DNA of 26,457 bases, from contig LSSL01005964.1 in NCBI GenBank assembly GCA_001953115.1, positions 1 to 26,457 on the forward strand, written 5' to 3'. The notes beneath the pieces are model-generated. The model worked only from the letters and a program-made list of their open reading frames with translations, had not been told where the DNA came from and searched no databases. The stretch comes from Smittium mucronatum. Its lineage: Eukaryota > Kickxellomycota > Harpellomycetes > Harpellales > Legeriomycetaceae. This document shows, in pieces, positions 12,487 to 21,669 of this stretch (the first letter of the stretch is position 1; each line of letters begins with the position of its first letter). Made by a program: the position numbers and the translations under genes.

Positions 12487-12680
12487 TGGCTATTTCCCGG
12501 GATTCTTTTGATACCTTCTGCAAGTTTTAATGAAAAGCAAATCTGTATTGAAAATTTGGTTTTTATTTCATTTTGATGAATTAAAAAATTTAAGAACAAG
12601 AGAAAAAATATGGTTTACTGACATTTTTTTGAAAGGTTAGGTTATTTCCCTGGGAGCTTGATATCATGCAAAATATTTTT
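12487..12680 (+). repeat. Diverged direct repeat pair
   Basis: Two roughly 40-bp segments, from about 12487 and from about 12640, share the order GGnTATTTCCCnGGGA, then TTGATAnC, then TGCAA, then a T-rich end. They sit about 150 bp apart in the desert. This may be a decayed duplication or short element; the match is by eye. Confidence 0.35.
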
Positions 12681-14095
12681 AGAAATAGCAAATAAATGGG
12701 TCACAGAAACATACTAATGCTCCTCCAATAACAGAAAAACCTACTCTAGCTAAACTTTACCTCCGAAGAACACATCTAAATATTAACTCGGAATGAAGAA
12801 GCAAGGAAAGTGTCCCTAGGTATAAAAAAATATTAGAACTCAACATACTGACTTAAATTAACTATTTTAAACATATTTATAGGGATTGATGTTAAATAAG
12901 ATTATTAAAAAACTGAGAGTTTAACTTTGCACTCTCATATCTTCAATGCGTAAAATTTCGATTATTTTAAGTTGAATAGAACCACTGGTAATTATAGATT
13001 CAAATTAAAGACATTTTTTACAGCGTTTTTCGCAGAAAATATTGGTGTTTTTGAGGTTAAAATATCCAATCTTATAATAAATTTAAGGAAAAATAAAAAA
13101 TAAAAAGAAACTAAAGATTTTTTATAAAATAAGAATAGAATAAAATTATTAGTGGATTCTCTTTATAATTTTATAATTTTCTTTTAAATTGATTATATTT
13201 TTTATAGGTTTAATCAATTTGATTAATTTCTGGATGATTTTTATTTAGTCAGAAATATCGAGATGAAGGAAAAATTAGTATCAAGTATTTTTTTTGCAAA
13301 TTTAACTAAAAAAACTAGATTTTGATTACATAGTTTTGCAGTGGATTTATGTATAATTTTTTTTTTTTAATTTTGCTGTAAAATGGTTATTATAGGAGAA
13401 AAAGAAATAATTCAAAGGATTAATTTTTAGAAAATCGGTATTATAATCATAAAAAGACAAGAAATTTGATAAATTTCGAGTTTTATCAAAATATTAGATA
13501 AATTATTTCTAACAGAGGAGAAAAAAAAACCAAAATAAAAAAAAATATATAACAATGTATTGCAGGAAAAATCGGGTTTAGAATTTCTTGTTTGTGAAAT
13601 TTCTTGTATTTGTAAAAATGCAATTTTTTCTTTAGAGATTATTCAATGTAGTTTAATCGATTTTATGATTATATTATCAAAAAATGAAAAAAATGGACAT
13701 GTACTTACAATAAATCATTTGTAATTTTTCGCTAAAAACCTTTAAATGAAAAATAATAAAGATATTAAGAGCTGTAATTAGGAAGCAAAACTCTGATTAT
13801 CAATACTTTTTTTATTTTTATATTACCACTTTTCTTAAAAAAGACCTTTGACATGTAACTTAATGATAATGATGAAGATTTTTTTAAATAGGAGTCATTA
13901 CAAGAAAAGATATCCAAATGAAAAATTTCAAGATTTCAATTTTTAAGGGGGTATGATGGGTAACTGATTATTTTTTTTTTATAATTTATAACTGGGTCTT
14001 TTTATAGAATGGGGATTTATTTTTGTGAAAAAAAAAATGGCATTTTGTCTTGTGATGGTTTATTAAATACTATCATTTCTAAGGTGCTTGAAAAT

Positions 14096-14125
14096 AAGAA
14101 GGAGGGGGGGGGTTTCCACCTTCTT
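14096..14125. repeat. Hairpin with a nine-G run
   Basis: Perfect 7-bp arms (AAGAAGG at 14096-14102, CCTTCTT at 14119-14125) enclose a loop with nine consecutive G (14104-14112). It lies about 540 bp downstream of the stop of the PPR-like gene, which reads toward it. It could be a slippage-prone tract or a folded DNA site. Confidence 0.45.
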
Positions 14126-14667
14126 TTACGATTTTGGTCATATTTAGGTACAGCAAAATAAGTATAAAGTTTAGAATAACGGATGGCGTAATAAAAACCA
14201 TATAATTAGGAGAATAAATTAGGTAAACTCGATATCAACAGAAAGATGAAAAAGTAAAAAAGATCCAAGAATTTATTGTTATAAAGACAATATATCTAAA
14301 ATTGAAAATCTCATTATAGCTGCAAATGTTTTGAATATAAACTCAGCATTTTTATTTTTTTCTAAAGCTTCCAATAAACTTGAAAGAAATATATTATGAC
14401 AGTAAGCCTTCAATTTTTTTTGTTATAAAAGAATTTATAGAGGCAAATAAAATCACCTGGACCATAATAAATAATATACATAATTCGGATCATATTTAAC
14501 TGAAAAAAAAAATAATCAAAGTCTAAATGAATATAGTCTAATTAGGGATTATAGGTTTGGATTATGGATATTCTACCCACAATCAAAACCTTATTTTTTG
14601 TTTTTGGAGTCAATTGTTGAAAAAGATGCATTGGTAAATAAAACCTGAAATAGGTGGGATTGAAGAT

Positions 14668-17600
14668 TCAATTTACGCCATATCTATTATTGAAATAATT
14701 TACTAATTGAGTTGTGGTATGGGATTCTAAATCAGTTCTAAGATGATTTAGTAGGATGTTTAGAGTAATTTTATTGGGTATTGCATCTTGTGGTTTATTT
14801 TCTCTGATTAGATCAGCAACCGATTGAAGTAGTTCGATGTCAATTTCGTCTTTTTCACTGCAGTCATGCTGATCGATATTGAAGGTAGAGTCTAAATAGT
14901 TGGAAAAATCTAAAGAAGGAACAATATTTTGAACATTTTTTCCAAATTCTTTTGCATGGGAAGAAAAAGCATAACCAACTGAATCTTGCTTAATATCATG
15001 ATCATCTATTTGAGTATTCAATGAATTTTCAAAATCAGTAGCATAGAAAAACTCGATGGAGAGTTCAGGGTTCAATTTAGCGACGTTAAAGATAAGTATG
15101 TTGAGGCATGTAGTATTGAAAGATATATATGGGATATGGGGGCTTGAAAATAAGGATTTTATGAATACAAGAGTATGATGAAACCCAAGAACCTTGAATT
15201 GTATTAAAATCATTTGGGACAAATAAAAGGGGTTTTTGGAAACCAATTGGGAAAATAAGAGTTTAGTATGAAGAGGAATTCGCGTGATACTCCGAATTAG
15301 GTTTATTGCGGTATTGTGATACAAGCTGTTGTTTGATTCGAGTGATAGGTGACTATCTGGTTCAAGAGTTGGAGTAAAATTCAGATTTTTGGAGATGAGG
15401 GTATCCCAGTTGGGTATTGATAAAGTGAGATCTGATACAACGTCATATACTAAATGGAAGACAGAGTCGTCATAATACTGATTGGTGTATTTTACCAAGA
15501 CTTTCAATAGGGGGATTAATGTATATTCATCGACTAGATGTGGGGTTTTCAGCAAAAGATTTCCAGCGGCGAGAAGGTTGCCAGACTGGTAATATCCTAT
15601 CAATGAATTTATTAGAATGAGGTTTCGATTGGTTGCCCCGAAATTAACATCACTAGTTAGGGGCTGTAATTCCGAAATTTTTTGGGAAATTAGTGGTAAT
15701 CTTGCAAGTATGAGATCCAAACTGGATTTTTGGTAGTTAGTTAGCTGGTTTTCGTAGACAATAGACTTTCTATATTCAAATAGTAGTTGGTACAGATGAA
15801 GTTTTTTTAATCCTCCTATTATAATTGAATGCGTAACTTTATTTGGAACAACTGAATTAGATAAAAGTTTCAAGCTCTCAATATGCCATGAAATTTCTCT
15901 ATGGAGGCCTAGAGTTATTTTAGTTCTTCCAAGTGAGAATTTCCATGACGAAAGCTGTCTTAAGAAATCAAAAGATTTAGTAGCTATGTTGTTACGAGAA
16001 TCTTGGGTCGTTAAAGGGATGATTGGGCCAGATAATTGAGGAATGGTGAAGCTAATAGGAATGTTATTGATAGTATTTATTTTATTCAAAAGAAGGTAGG
16101 CTTGTCGGGACCTTCTATTTTCAAGCATCCCCTTGAGGATAGAATTCCAAGTAACTATATCTGGGTGGAGGTTGTAAAGCCTCATTTTGTACAGAATTTG
16201 ACTTACAGAGAAAAAATCATTGTTCATGGAGAACCGGAAAATTAAATGATTGTAATAATTTAGAGCAGAAGATCTGTTGAAAAGATTCTGACATTGAAAA
16301 AAAAGATCTATTGAATCGTTCAAATGGCCGTATCTGCATAATAAAATCAGTCCACGTAGAATGGCTTTTGACTCGACATCGCTAAAAAATAAATTATTAT
16401 GATCAGATTCTTGGTTGTAGGGTTTTTGTGACTTTTTGGACGAAGATTTTGAAGGTAAGGAGTCTAAGTTTTCTAAAAGGATATTATTGATTTTATGCTT
16501 ATGTAACAAAAGCTCCTTTATTGAACTTGATATGGTGATGTGATGATTGAATGAATGTGAATATTCGACTAAAGCATTCTTGAAAAAATGAGAATTTTGA
16601 TCAAAAGAAATGTTTGGATATTTGTATACAAGAGTGTCTAGTTTGAAGTTTTCGATTTGATTGAACAAATCTTTTGCAAGTAAAATAAGGTGATAAAAAC
16701 CTATCGAATTATCGGAGAGAAAACGATTATAAAAAAGAATTTTGTGTTTTTTACTAATGAGAAAGCCCTCAGTATTGTAAATTATAGCATTTAAACAAAG
16801 TGCTACATTATGACTATGGTATCCCTTGTAATACAGCTTTTGAAGAGATTTTTTGCAGTGTTGCTGATTGATAAATGTGCTATATTGAGATTCTTTGTAA
16901 GGATCGATTTCGTCTAAAAGTTCAAGTGAAGAGCAAGCAGTCCATATCCGGTAGGTATTAATCATGTTATTAAGTGAAGTTTGGGGGTTGGTTTTGGGAT
17001 CTAAATTCTTGGAGGAATTGGGGTTTTTGGGGATAAATGGAGAAGGAGTGAACTTTAAATCAATGATAAATCTGTTTAGATCCCTTAACCTTTTTTTATA
17101 ATTAATTGGAGAAATCCCAGACAATAAAGAGATTAAAGTTTCGAAATCAGAGAAAGAAAGAAATTTCAAGTTGGAAAGATCAACAGGAGCATCTTGTTGA
17201 TTTTTTAAAGAATTGAGTTTTTTAAGGATAATGCTTTCGATATACTCCCAAGGATTTTGCAGTTCCAAGGATTCTAAATCTTTCGGAGAGGAATTGGAAG
17301 AGTAATTATGAACTTGAATTTTAGGGAAAGACGGGGATTTTTTACTCACAGAAAAAAGAAAGGTACGTACTTCTTGAAGGTCATTTGAATAATGGCATGA
17401 TTTGATTTTTGATCTCGAAAAATTTGAATAATGTCGAAGTTTTCTAGAGTTAAATAAAACCAAATCAGGAAGAATATGAGAGATAATGTATTTTCTCGGC
17501 CTTCTTGGGCCATGATATTTGTCGATGGAAATTGCAGGATAAAAGAAAGAATTCGGAAGAAGGGCAGGAGTACGAATGAAGTGGGTGGGAACTTTTCCTT

Positions 17601-17694
17601 TTGTTTTTAGAGATATTTTAAGGTCTTTTGAAGAATTTTGGCAGATTACTTTAAAAAATTTCCGGGTCTTTTCAAAAGTAAACATGCAGTCCAT
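14668..17694 (-). CDS. PPR-like (pentatricopeptide repeat) protein, probably mitochondrial
   Basis: PPR proteins bind organellar RNA in a sequence-specific way and act in its processing, stability or translation. The single 1008-residue frame has no intron. A PPR-type unit is clearest around residues 460-545, with the helix pair YNHLI..MNNDFFSVSQILYKM followed by PDIVTWNSILKGMLENRRSRQA. Further PPR-like starts are PNKVTHSIIIGGL (near 612) and PNKITLNILLNHL (near 970). The first 90 residues are rich in K, R, S and F and poor in D and E, fitting a mitochondrial presequence. The rest is helical, leucine- and serine-rich and too diverged for me to count units. ATG 17694 is the first Met; a second lies at residue 4. 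It is divergent from the next gene (complex I subunit), about 1.1 kb apart. The exact orthologue is unknown; PPR family membership is fairly sure. Confidence 0.8.
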   Translation of the reverse strand: MDCMFTFEKTRKFFKVICQNSSKDLKISLKTKGKVPTHFIRTPALLPNSFFYPAISIDKYHGPRRPRKYIISHILPDLVLFNSRKLRHYSNFSRSKIKSCHYSNDLQEVRTFLFSVSKKSPSFPKIQVHNYSSNSSPKDLESLELQNPWEYIESIILKKLNSLKNQQDAPVDLSNLKFLSFSDFETLISLLSGISPINYKKRLRDLNRFIIDLKFTPSPFIPKNPNSSKNLDPKTNPQTSLNNMINTYRIWTACSSLELLDEIDPYKESQYSTFINQQHCKKSLQKLYYKGYHSHNVALCLNAIIYNTEGFLISKKHKILFYNRFLSDNSIGFYHLILLAKDLFNQIENFKLDTLVYKYPNISFDQNSHFFKNALVEYSHSFNHHITISSSIKELLLHKHKINNILLENLDSLPSKSSSKKSQKPYNQESDHNNLFFSDVESKAILRGLILLCRYGHLNDSIDLFFQCQNLFNRSSALNYYNHLIFRFSMNNDFFSVSQILYKMRLYNLHPDIVTWNSILKGMLENRRSRQAYLLLNKINTINNIPISFTIPQLSGPIIPLTTQDSRNNIATKSFDFLRQLSSWKFSLGRTKITLGLHREISWHIESLKLLSNSVVPNKVTHSIIIGGLKKLHLYQLLFEYRKSIVYENQLTNYQKSSLDLILARLPLISQKISELQPLTSDVNFGATNRNLILINSLIGYYQSGNLLAAGNLLLKTPHLVDEYTLIPLLKVLVKYTNQYYDDSVFHLVYDVVSDLTLSIPNWDTLISKNLNFTPTLEPDSHLSLESNNSLYHNTAINLIRSITRIPLHTKLLFSQLVSKNPFYLSQMILIQFKVLGFHHTLVFIKSLFSSPHIPYISFNTTCLNILIFNVAKLNPELSIEFFYATDFENSLNTQIDDHDIKQDSVGYAFSSHAKEFGKNVQNIVPSLDFSNYLDSTFNIDQHDCSEKDEIDIELLQSVADLIRENKPQDAIPNKITLNILLNHLRTDLESHTTTQLVNYFNNRYGVN

Positions 17695-18803
17695 AATATA
17701 TTATTAAAAAAAAATCTAGCTAAAATCTATACATTTCTATAAACAAAAAAACAAACTAACGAAATCTAATAGCATGGAGGAAACTTGATAGCGGGTGGGA
17801 AAGTTAAGAGGGAGCACAAGCTTTAAAGAATCTGGGACTTTACTACGCACAATATTTCCAACAAATCCCTCCAAAGATTCATTTAAACAGTCGGAGGATC
17901 CAATCTTGCGAGTTTATCTGATGAAGCTAATTTGTAAAAAAATTCAAAGAATTAGAAAAAACTTTCTCGTTTTTGCTCCTTCTTTCCCCCGCAATCGAAA
18001 CGTCGAATCTATTGGTGGATCATTGACCCTTCATGAAATATCCTTAACGTATAATCCCATCCATTGGGCAATAATTAAATCCAATATCCAATAGAAGTAT
18101 AATTTTCAAGTGCACTTTAGTCAGAGAGGAGACTTTATCTCTCTGCGGCTATTGGCCCTAATAAGATTAGCCTTTTTCTAAGATTAGCGTAATAAATGCG
18201 CCGATTCTGTTGCTAAAAACGCTTAGCCTTCTCAAAGGCACAGAACTTGTAATGGCCCAATATTTATATCCAGTAAAAGTAGTGGATTTGCGGGCACAAA
18301 TTATTATTAGCTTTGATCCTAATCAAGTATAACCCTTTCCATAGGGCAAAAGAATGGAGGGACGGCCAAAACCATCCAATATATCCAAGGCTAAACAAAA
18401 GATAAATGTATTTTGTTGGATACATTTAGAGAATCCAAAACTCAGTGGCTATTCGAAAAAAGCAAAGGAATAGAGCATGTTGACTGGAACGATTACAAAA
18501 CATAGATCAAGGCAGATCAACGAATGGGACAGACAGTATAGTCAATAGCAGTCTGGACTGGAGAGATAAACGAAGACGCGGAATTAGGAAACTGAATAGT
18601 GGGGAAAAGAACAAGATAATTTAGTTAATAATTTTTCAGTTTTAGGTCAGCCAAGCAGAAAACAATCCATATTGCCTGTAACTTTTTTTTCTCTTGCCGA
18701 TCAAAGAAAAAAAAAACAAGAGAAAATAATTAGATTAGGAACTTTCGAATTTTCAAGAAAACCTTTTATTCAAGTTCAGTTTATAAATAGCGCTTAACTA
18801 AAA
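17695..18803. other. Divergent promoter region with unexplained mixed-composition sequence
   Basis: Between the PPR-like gene (-) and the complex I gene (+), about 17770-18640 is less AT-rich than the desert. It holds a 100-codon frame without ATG (from GTG 17795 to 18094) and further short open pieces (for example ATG 18252, 27 codons). None has a motif I recognise. There is a 10-bp direct repeat TAAGATTAGC (18162-18171 and 18179-18188), an AGAGAG/CTCTCT hairpin near 18123-18144 and several CCAAT/ATTGG motifs. It may be a decayed gene or transposon, or an unrecognised structured RNA. A TTTATAAATAG motif lies just before the complex I ATG. Confidence 0.45.
18404..18427. repeat. Short hairpin, 8-bp arms
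   Basis: AAATGTAT (18404-18411) and ATACATTT (18420-18427) form a perfect 8-bp inverted repeat with an 8-base loop. The same sequence words recur in an inverted repeat at 24297-24374. Function unknown. Confidence 0.4.
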
Positions 18804-19585
18804 ATGGTAAGTTTCTTTATTTTTATGTTTCGTTATTTAATTTTTTGATTTTCGTGGTTTGTTGATTCTTTTAACTTGGAATATTCATTTGTGAAGCATA
18901 AAATGGACTGATTTCGATTTTGGATAAGTCCTTAAGAGTATATTTTATAAAGAGAATTGACAATCATTAATTGCATGATTATACATTTTAATGTTTGTAT
19001 TTATCAATATACATTCTATAATCTTTTTTGGTGGCATTTTGTTACTCTCCTGATGGAATTGAGTCATTGCGATTATAATTTTGTGATAATGAATTGTGAA
19101 ATCTTGAATTTTTTTTAAAAAAAGTCTAGCTCTTTATATCTATTTACCGCCCTAACAGAAATTTGGATATTACATTAAACCATATTTAATTTTATTGTAA
19201 AAGATGATTGAAATCTGAATTTTTTTATTTAAAAATAAACACTGTGTGCGTATATAGGGAGGAGGACCAATCAAGCCATACCCAAAACACGTCTGGTCAC
19301 CATCTGGAGGATGGTGGTCAGAGCCAAAGGCCTGGAAGAAGAACACCGCAATTGTAGCTACTGGTGCTACTTTGCTCGTGGCCTTTATTTGGTACAAGTC
19401 TGCTCAAATCGAGAGGCGCACTTCATATCCCCATTTCTGGATTCCCTCAATGCTCTGGGCTAAACAATTCAAAGTATCTCCGTTTCTCTTTTATTCCATT
19501 ATTTCCTCACTTTCAATCTCTTGTTTTTTCTTTCTTTTTTTAGGAGAACGATCCCAATTTCCAACCTCCTGTTTACAAGGAATAA
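18804..19585 (+). CDS. Small single-pass membrane protein, probable complex I accessory subunit
   Basis: Three exons give an 86-residue protein: 18804-18806 (the ATG alone), 19258-19473 and 19544-19585. Introns are 451 bp (GTAAGT...ATAG) and 70 bp (GTATCT...TTTAG), both phase 0. The protein begins MGGGPIKPYPKHVWSPSGGW, then WW and a K/N-rich turn, then one membrane helix (about residues 31-46, AIVATGATLLVAFIWY), a basic stretch, FWIPSMLWAKQF, and ends ENDPNFQPPVYKE. The PYPKHVWSPxGGWW start with one helix recalls a small fungal NADH:ubiquinone oxidoreductase subunit of the inner mitochondrial membrane; that name is from memory and is the weakest part. Splicing is supported by the frame closing exactly and by the sensible N- and C-termini. 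The first intron is much longer than others here and may hold regulatory sequence. The gene converges with PRE3, with 330 bp between stops. Confidence 0.75.
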
Positions 19586-19915
19586 TACTGTTGGTTTTTC
19601 CGATTGGATTTCTTTAAAATTTATATTACTCACTACATTAGGGACAAAAAAAAAGGCTAAATCTATTGAAACTATACAAACTCCTTTTTTTTTCTTTTTC
19701 TTTCTGTAAAATATTTTGTTTGTGAATAAAGCAAAATAAAAAATAAAACTTGTAGAATCATTTGTTTAACAGTAGTAATGTTATTTAATGTGATTGCTAT
19801 GGTACGAAGTTGTAGAGAAATTTAAAATATAGTTTTAAAAGGCCGTGGATAAATAGAACATGCCCAAAGTCATTCTCAACACTGGGAAACTGTGAAGTAA
19901 TAGTGAAAAGAAGTT
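19586..19915. other. Convergent 3' region between complex I gene and PRE3
   Basis: This holds the 3' untranslated ends of both converging genes. An AATAAA at 19725-19730, 140 bp past the + strand stop, is the best polyadenylation signal candidate. Open frames here are low-complexity shadows. No other gene is visible. Confidence 0.5.
19725..19730 (+). terminator. Possible polyadenylation signal (AATAAA)
   Basis: A canonical AATAAA follows a T/C-rich stretch downstream of the complex I subunit stop. The position is reasonable, but chance occurrence in this AT-rich DNA is likely enough to keep confidence modest. Confidence 0.35.
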
Positions 19916-20922
19916 TTAACCTTCGTAGTGTTCTGAAAAAATTATTTAAAAGAAAAATTAAAAATACTAGAACAAAGCTTAGATTATATATATATATATG
20001 TATATTTAAAAAAAGTATCTTACTGGGAAGTTCGTTTCCTGGAACGAAGATTCGCTCAACTGAATCTGGAGTTATAACGGCCAATCTAATAACACCTCCG
20101 GAAGAACCGTCACGCAACATGGCCAGGGACACAGCTTTTCAAAAAGTAATCACATTAATATAAAAATGAAAGAAAGAAAAAAGTGGTATAACGGTTACCA
20201 TTCTTTACGAAATCGACGCATTCAGAACGATTCATATTTGGTTTGAAGTAATCGTCACAGTAACCGTAAATATATGCAGACCCGGACCCTCCAATTGCGA
20301 ATTCTTCGCGATGCAAAGATCCACCCAGAGGAATATTGTAGACAGAAGGACCGTAAACCGGATCAACGCCCGCAACAATAATACCGGCCATCAGCGCATC
20401 CTTGTTTGAATAGCACAGTTCCTGGAATAACGAAGCTGCGACTTTAACTGGAGGCTGCTCGTCATGTTGAACTCTAAAGTAAAACAGTATAGAAAAAAAA
20501 AAAAAAAAAAGAGTCAATAGAGATTTTAAAAGAGGGAGAGAGGGGGGAAGGGGGGATAGGGGTGGGTGCGAAAACTGGACTTACGCATAGAGTTGCATGT
20601 GGTACTGGACAATATCAGCAAGCGCTTGAGTATCAGCAGCACTTCCCGAACGGCAGCAGAAAATCGTATCGTGGATCTGTGTCAATTTGTCGGTGACTCT
20701 GTTGGCGATGTACGAGCCCGTAGTCGTCCGCGAATCTGCTCCAACCACTACTCCCCCATCAAACTGTACTGCCATAATAGTAGTCTATTTTTGTTATATA
20801 TCGAGACAAAAAAAAAAGATGGAACCCATTCGTAACGTTAGTATCCTAATGGGGTTTTAAATACAGAAATTATATAGTTTTCTTACACCCAAATCGACTT
20901 CTCCCTTTTTTAAAGATGGCAT
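19916..20922 (-). CDS. PRE3: 20S proteasome beta-1 subunit
   Basis: This is the caspase-like (post-acidic) catalytic subunit of the 20S core. Five exons (- strand order): 20922-20887, 20784-20585, 20473-20199, 20134-20024 and 19932-19916. Introns are 102, 111, 64 and 91 bp, with donors GTAAGA, GTAAGT, GTAACC and GTAAGA. The product is 212 residues, against 215 in the yeast protein as I recall it. The propeptide [12 protein letters not shown] ends in Gly(-1); mature [11 protein letters not shown] starts with the nucleophile Thr1. Asp17 (GADSRTTTG), Lys33 (TDKL) and the subunit-typical Arg45 ([11 protein letters not shown]) are present, as are [11 protein letters not shown] and the late [11 protein letters not shown] loop. 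Intron 1 has a canonical branch site TACTAAC (20843-20837). The last exon codes only HYEG after a split Lys codon, so it is the least certain join. All catalytic residues are intact; I expect a working gene. Confidence 0.95.
20542..20566 (+). other. G-quadruplex-type motif in PRE3 intron 2
   Basis: Four G runs (20542-20547, 20550-20555, 20559-20562, 20564-20566) with loops of 2, 3 and 1 bases fit the canonical quadruplex pattern. The G-rich strand is the template strand of PRE3, so the transcript carries the C-rich version close to the 5' donor. It stands out sharply in this genome. The opposite end of the same intron has an A/T-only run. Confidence 0.6.
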
Positions 20923-21669
20923 CTCGTCAAAAGCTTGTTGTTATTTACTGGCCTAACAATCTAATTTTTTTACTCTTCGAGTAGATAAAGCGGATTTACA
21001 AATATAACAAGAAAGCAGGCTTGTTTTAAATGGTATTCTTGCAACTAAACAAGCGAATTCTGTGAGTTTGAGAACTTTCAAAAAAATAATAAACTAACAG
21101 TTTAGTTGGGCTTCATTTTCTTTTTTACTCTACTCCTAAATCGTCTCCATACACACAATATGATTGGTTTGTTATTTGGCCAATAGTATTGGTGTTTCTA
21201 TGACGTATAAAGCGAAATATCTAAAATGCAGCAGTTTGGAAGGAAAATAAAAGGATTCCATTGGACAGACTGGACGGCCGCACTAGTTTAATTTTCAAAT
21301 CATAAACCCCAAAATCTGTCTAATAAATCAAAAATATAGTAATATTTATTTTCTTCAAAAATAAATGTAAAAAAAAAAAGTTTTATTTGGTTGTAGGTTT
21401 GGAAAAATATAAATGTATAAATATTCTTTAAAATGAACATCATGAAAAAAAGAAAAAAAAAACTCTTAAAAAACATGTTTATGCAAAGGGGAGGTTTTTT
21501 TATTCGGTTGGGAGAATAATGACACTTACTCTACCCCTGCTAGTAGCCTGGGAGGGTAGAAAGAAATATAATCTACATTTAATTTTGAGAATTGGAAATT
21601 TTTGGACTATGAGGAACATTAATGGAGAAACAAAGATGAATACGAGCCAAACCCAAAAATATCTTTTAA
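20923..21669. other. PRE3 promoter and TFIIE-alpha 3' region
   Basis: Both flanking genes read on the - strand. The part near 20923-21300 should contain the PRE3 promoter, including a CCAAT cluster at 21163-21192 and a TGACGT (21201-21206, CREB/ATF-like). The part near 21300-21669 is A/T-rich 3' sequence of TFIIE-alpha. No additional gene is visible. Confidence 0.5.
21163..21192. promoter_or_regulatory. CCAAT-box cluster upstream of PRE3
   Basis: ATTGG at 21163-21167 and the palindrome CCAATAGTATTGG at 21180-21192 give three CCAAT boxes in both orientations, about 240-270 bp before the PRE3 ATG. CCAAT boxes bind the HAP/NF-Y complex in fungi; occupancy here is inference. Confidence 0.45.

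Larger units (their letters stand above)
5241..14667. other. 9.4 kb AT-rich gene desert
   Basis: I find no supportable gene. Stops are frequent in all frames. The longest open frames (65 codons at 5983-6180 and 79 codons at 10286-10525 on the - strand) are low-complexity and match nothing I recognise. Slightly more complex patches occur near 10370-10500, 11040-11160 and 12470-12830 and could be gene or transposon remnants. G-rich islands at 8728-8750 and 14101-14112 break the A/T monotony. An (AT)n tract lies near 7630. No tRNA or rRNA was seen. Confidence 0.6.

Noticed and set aside
5241..14667. Nuclear insertion of mitochondrial DNA
   Set aside because: Composition would fit, but I could not find any mitochondrial gene, rRNA or tRNA fragment by eye.
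20155..20517. 120-residue frame starting in the poly-T of PRE3 intron 2 as a separate gene
   Set aside because: It is PRE3 exon 3 extended into flanking introns; the joined exons match the proteasome subunit throughout.
21270..21291. CGGCCGCACTAGT resembles a cloning polylinker (EagI and SpeI sites)
   Set aside because: Only two adjoining six-base sites; flanks are ordinary AT-rich spacer and no other vector sequence is present.
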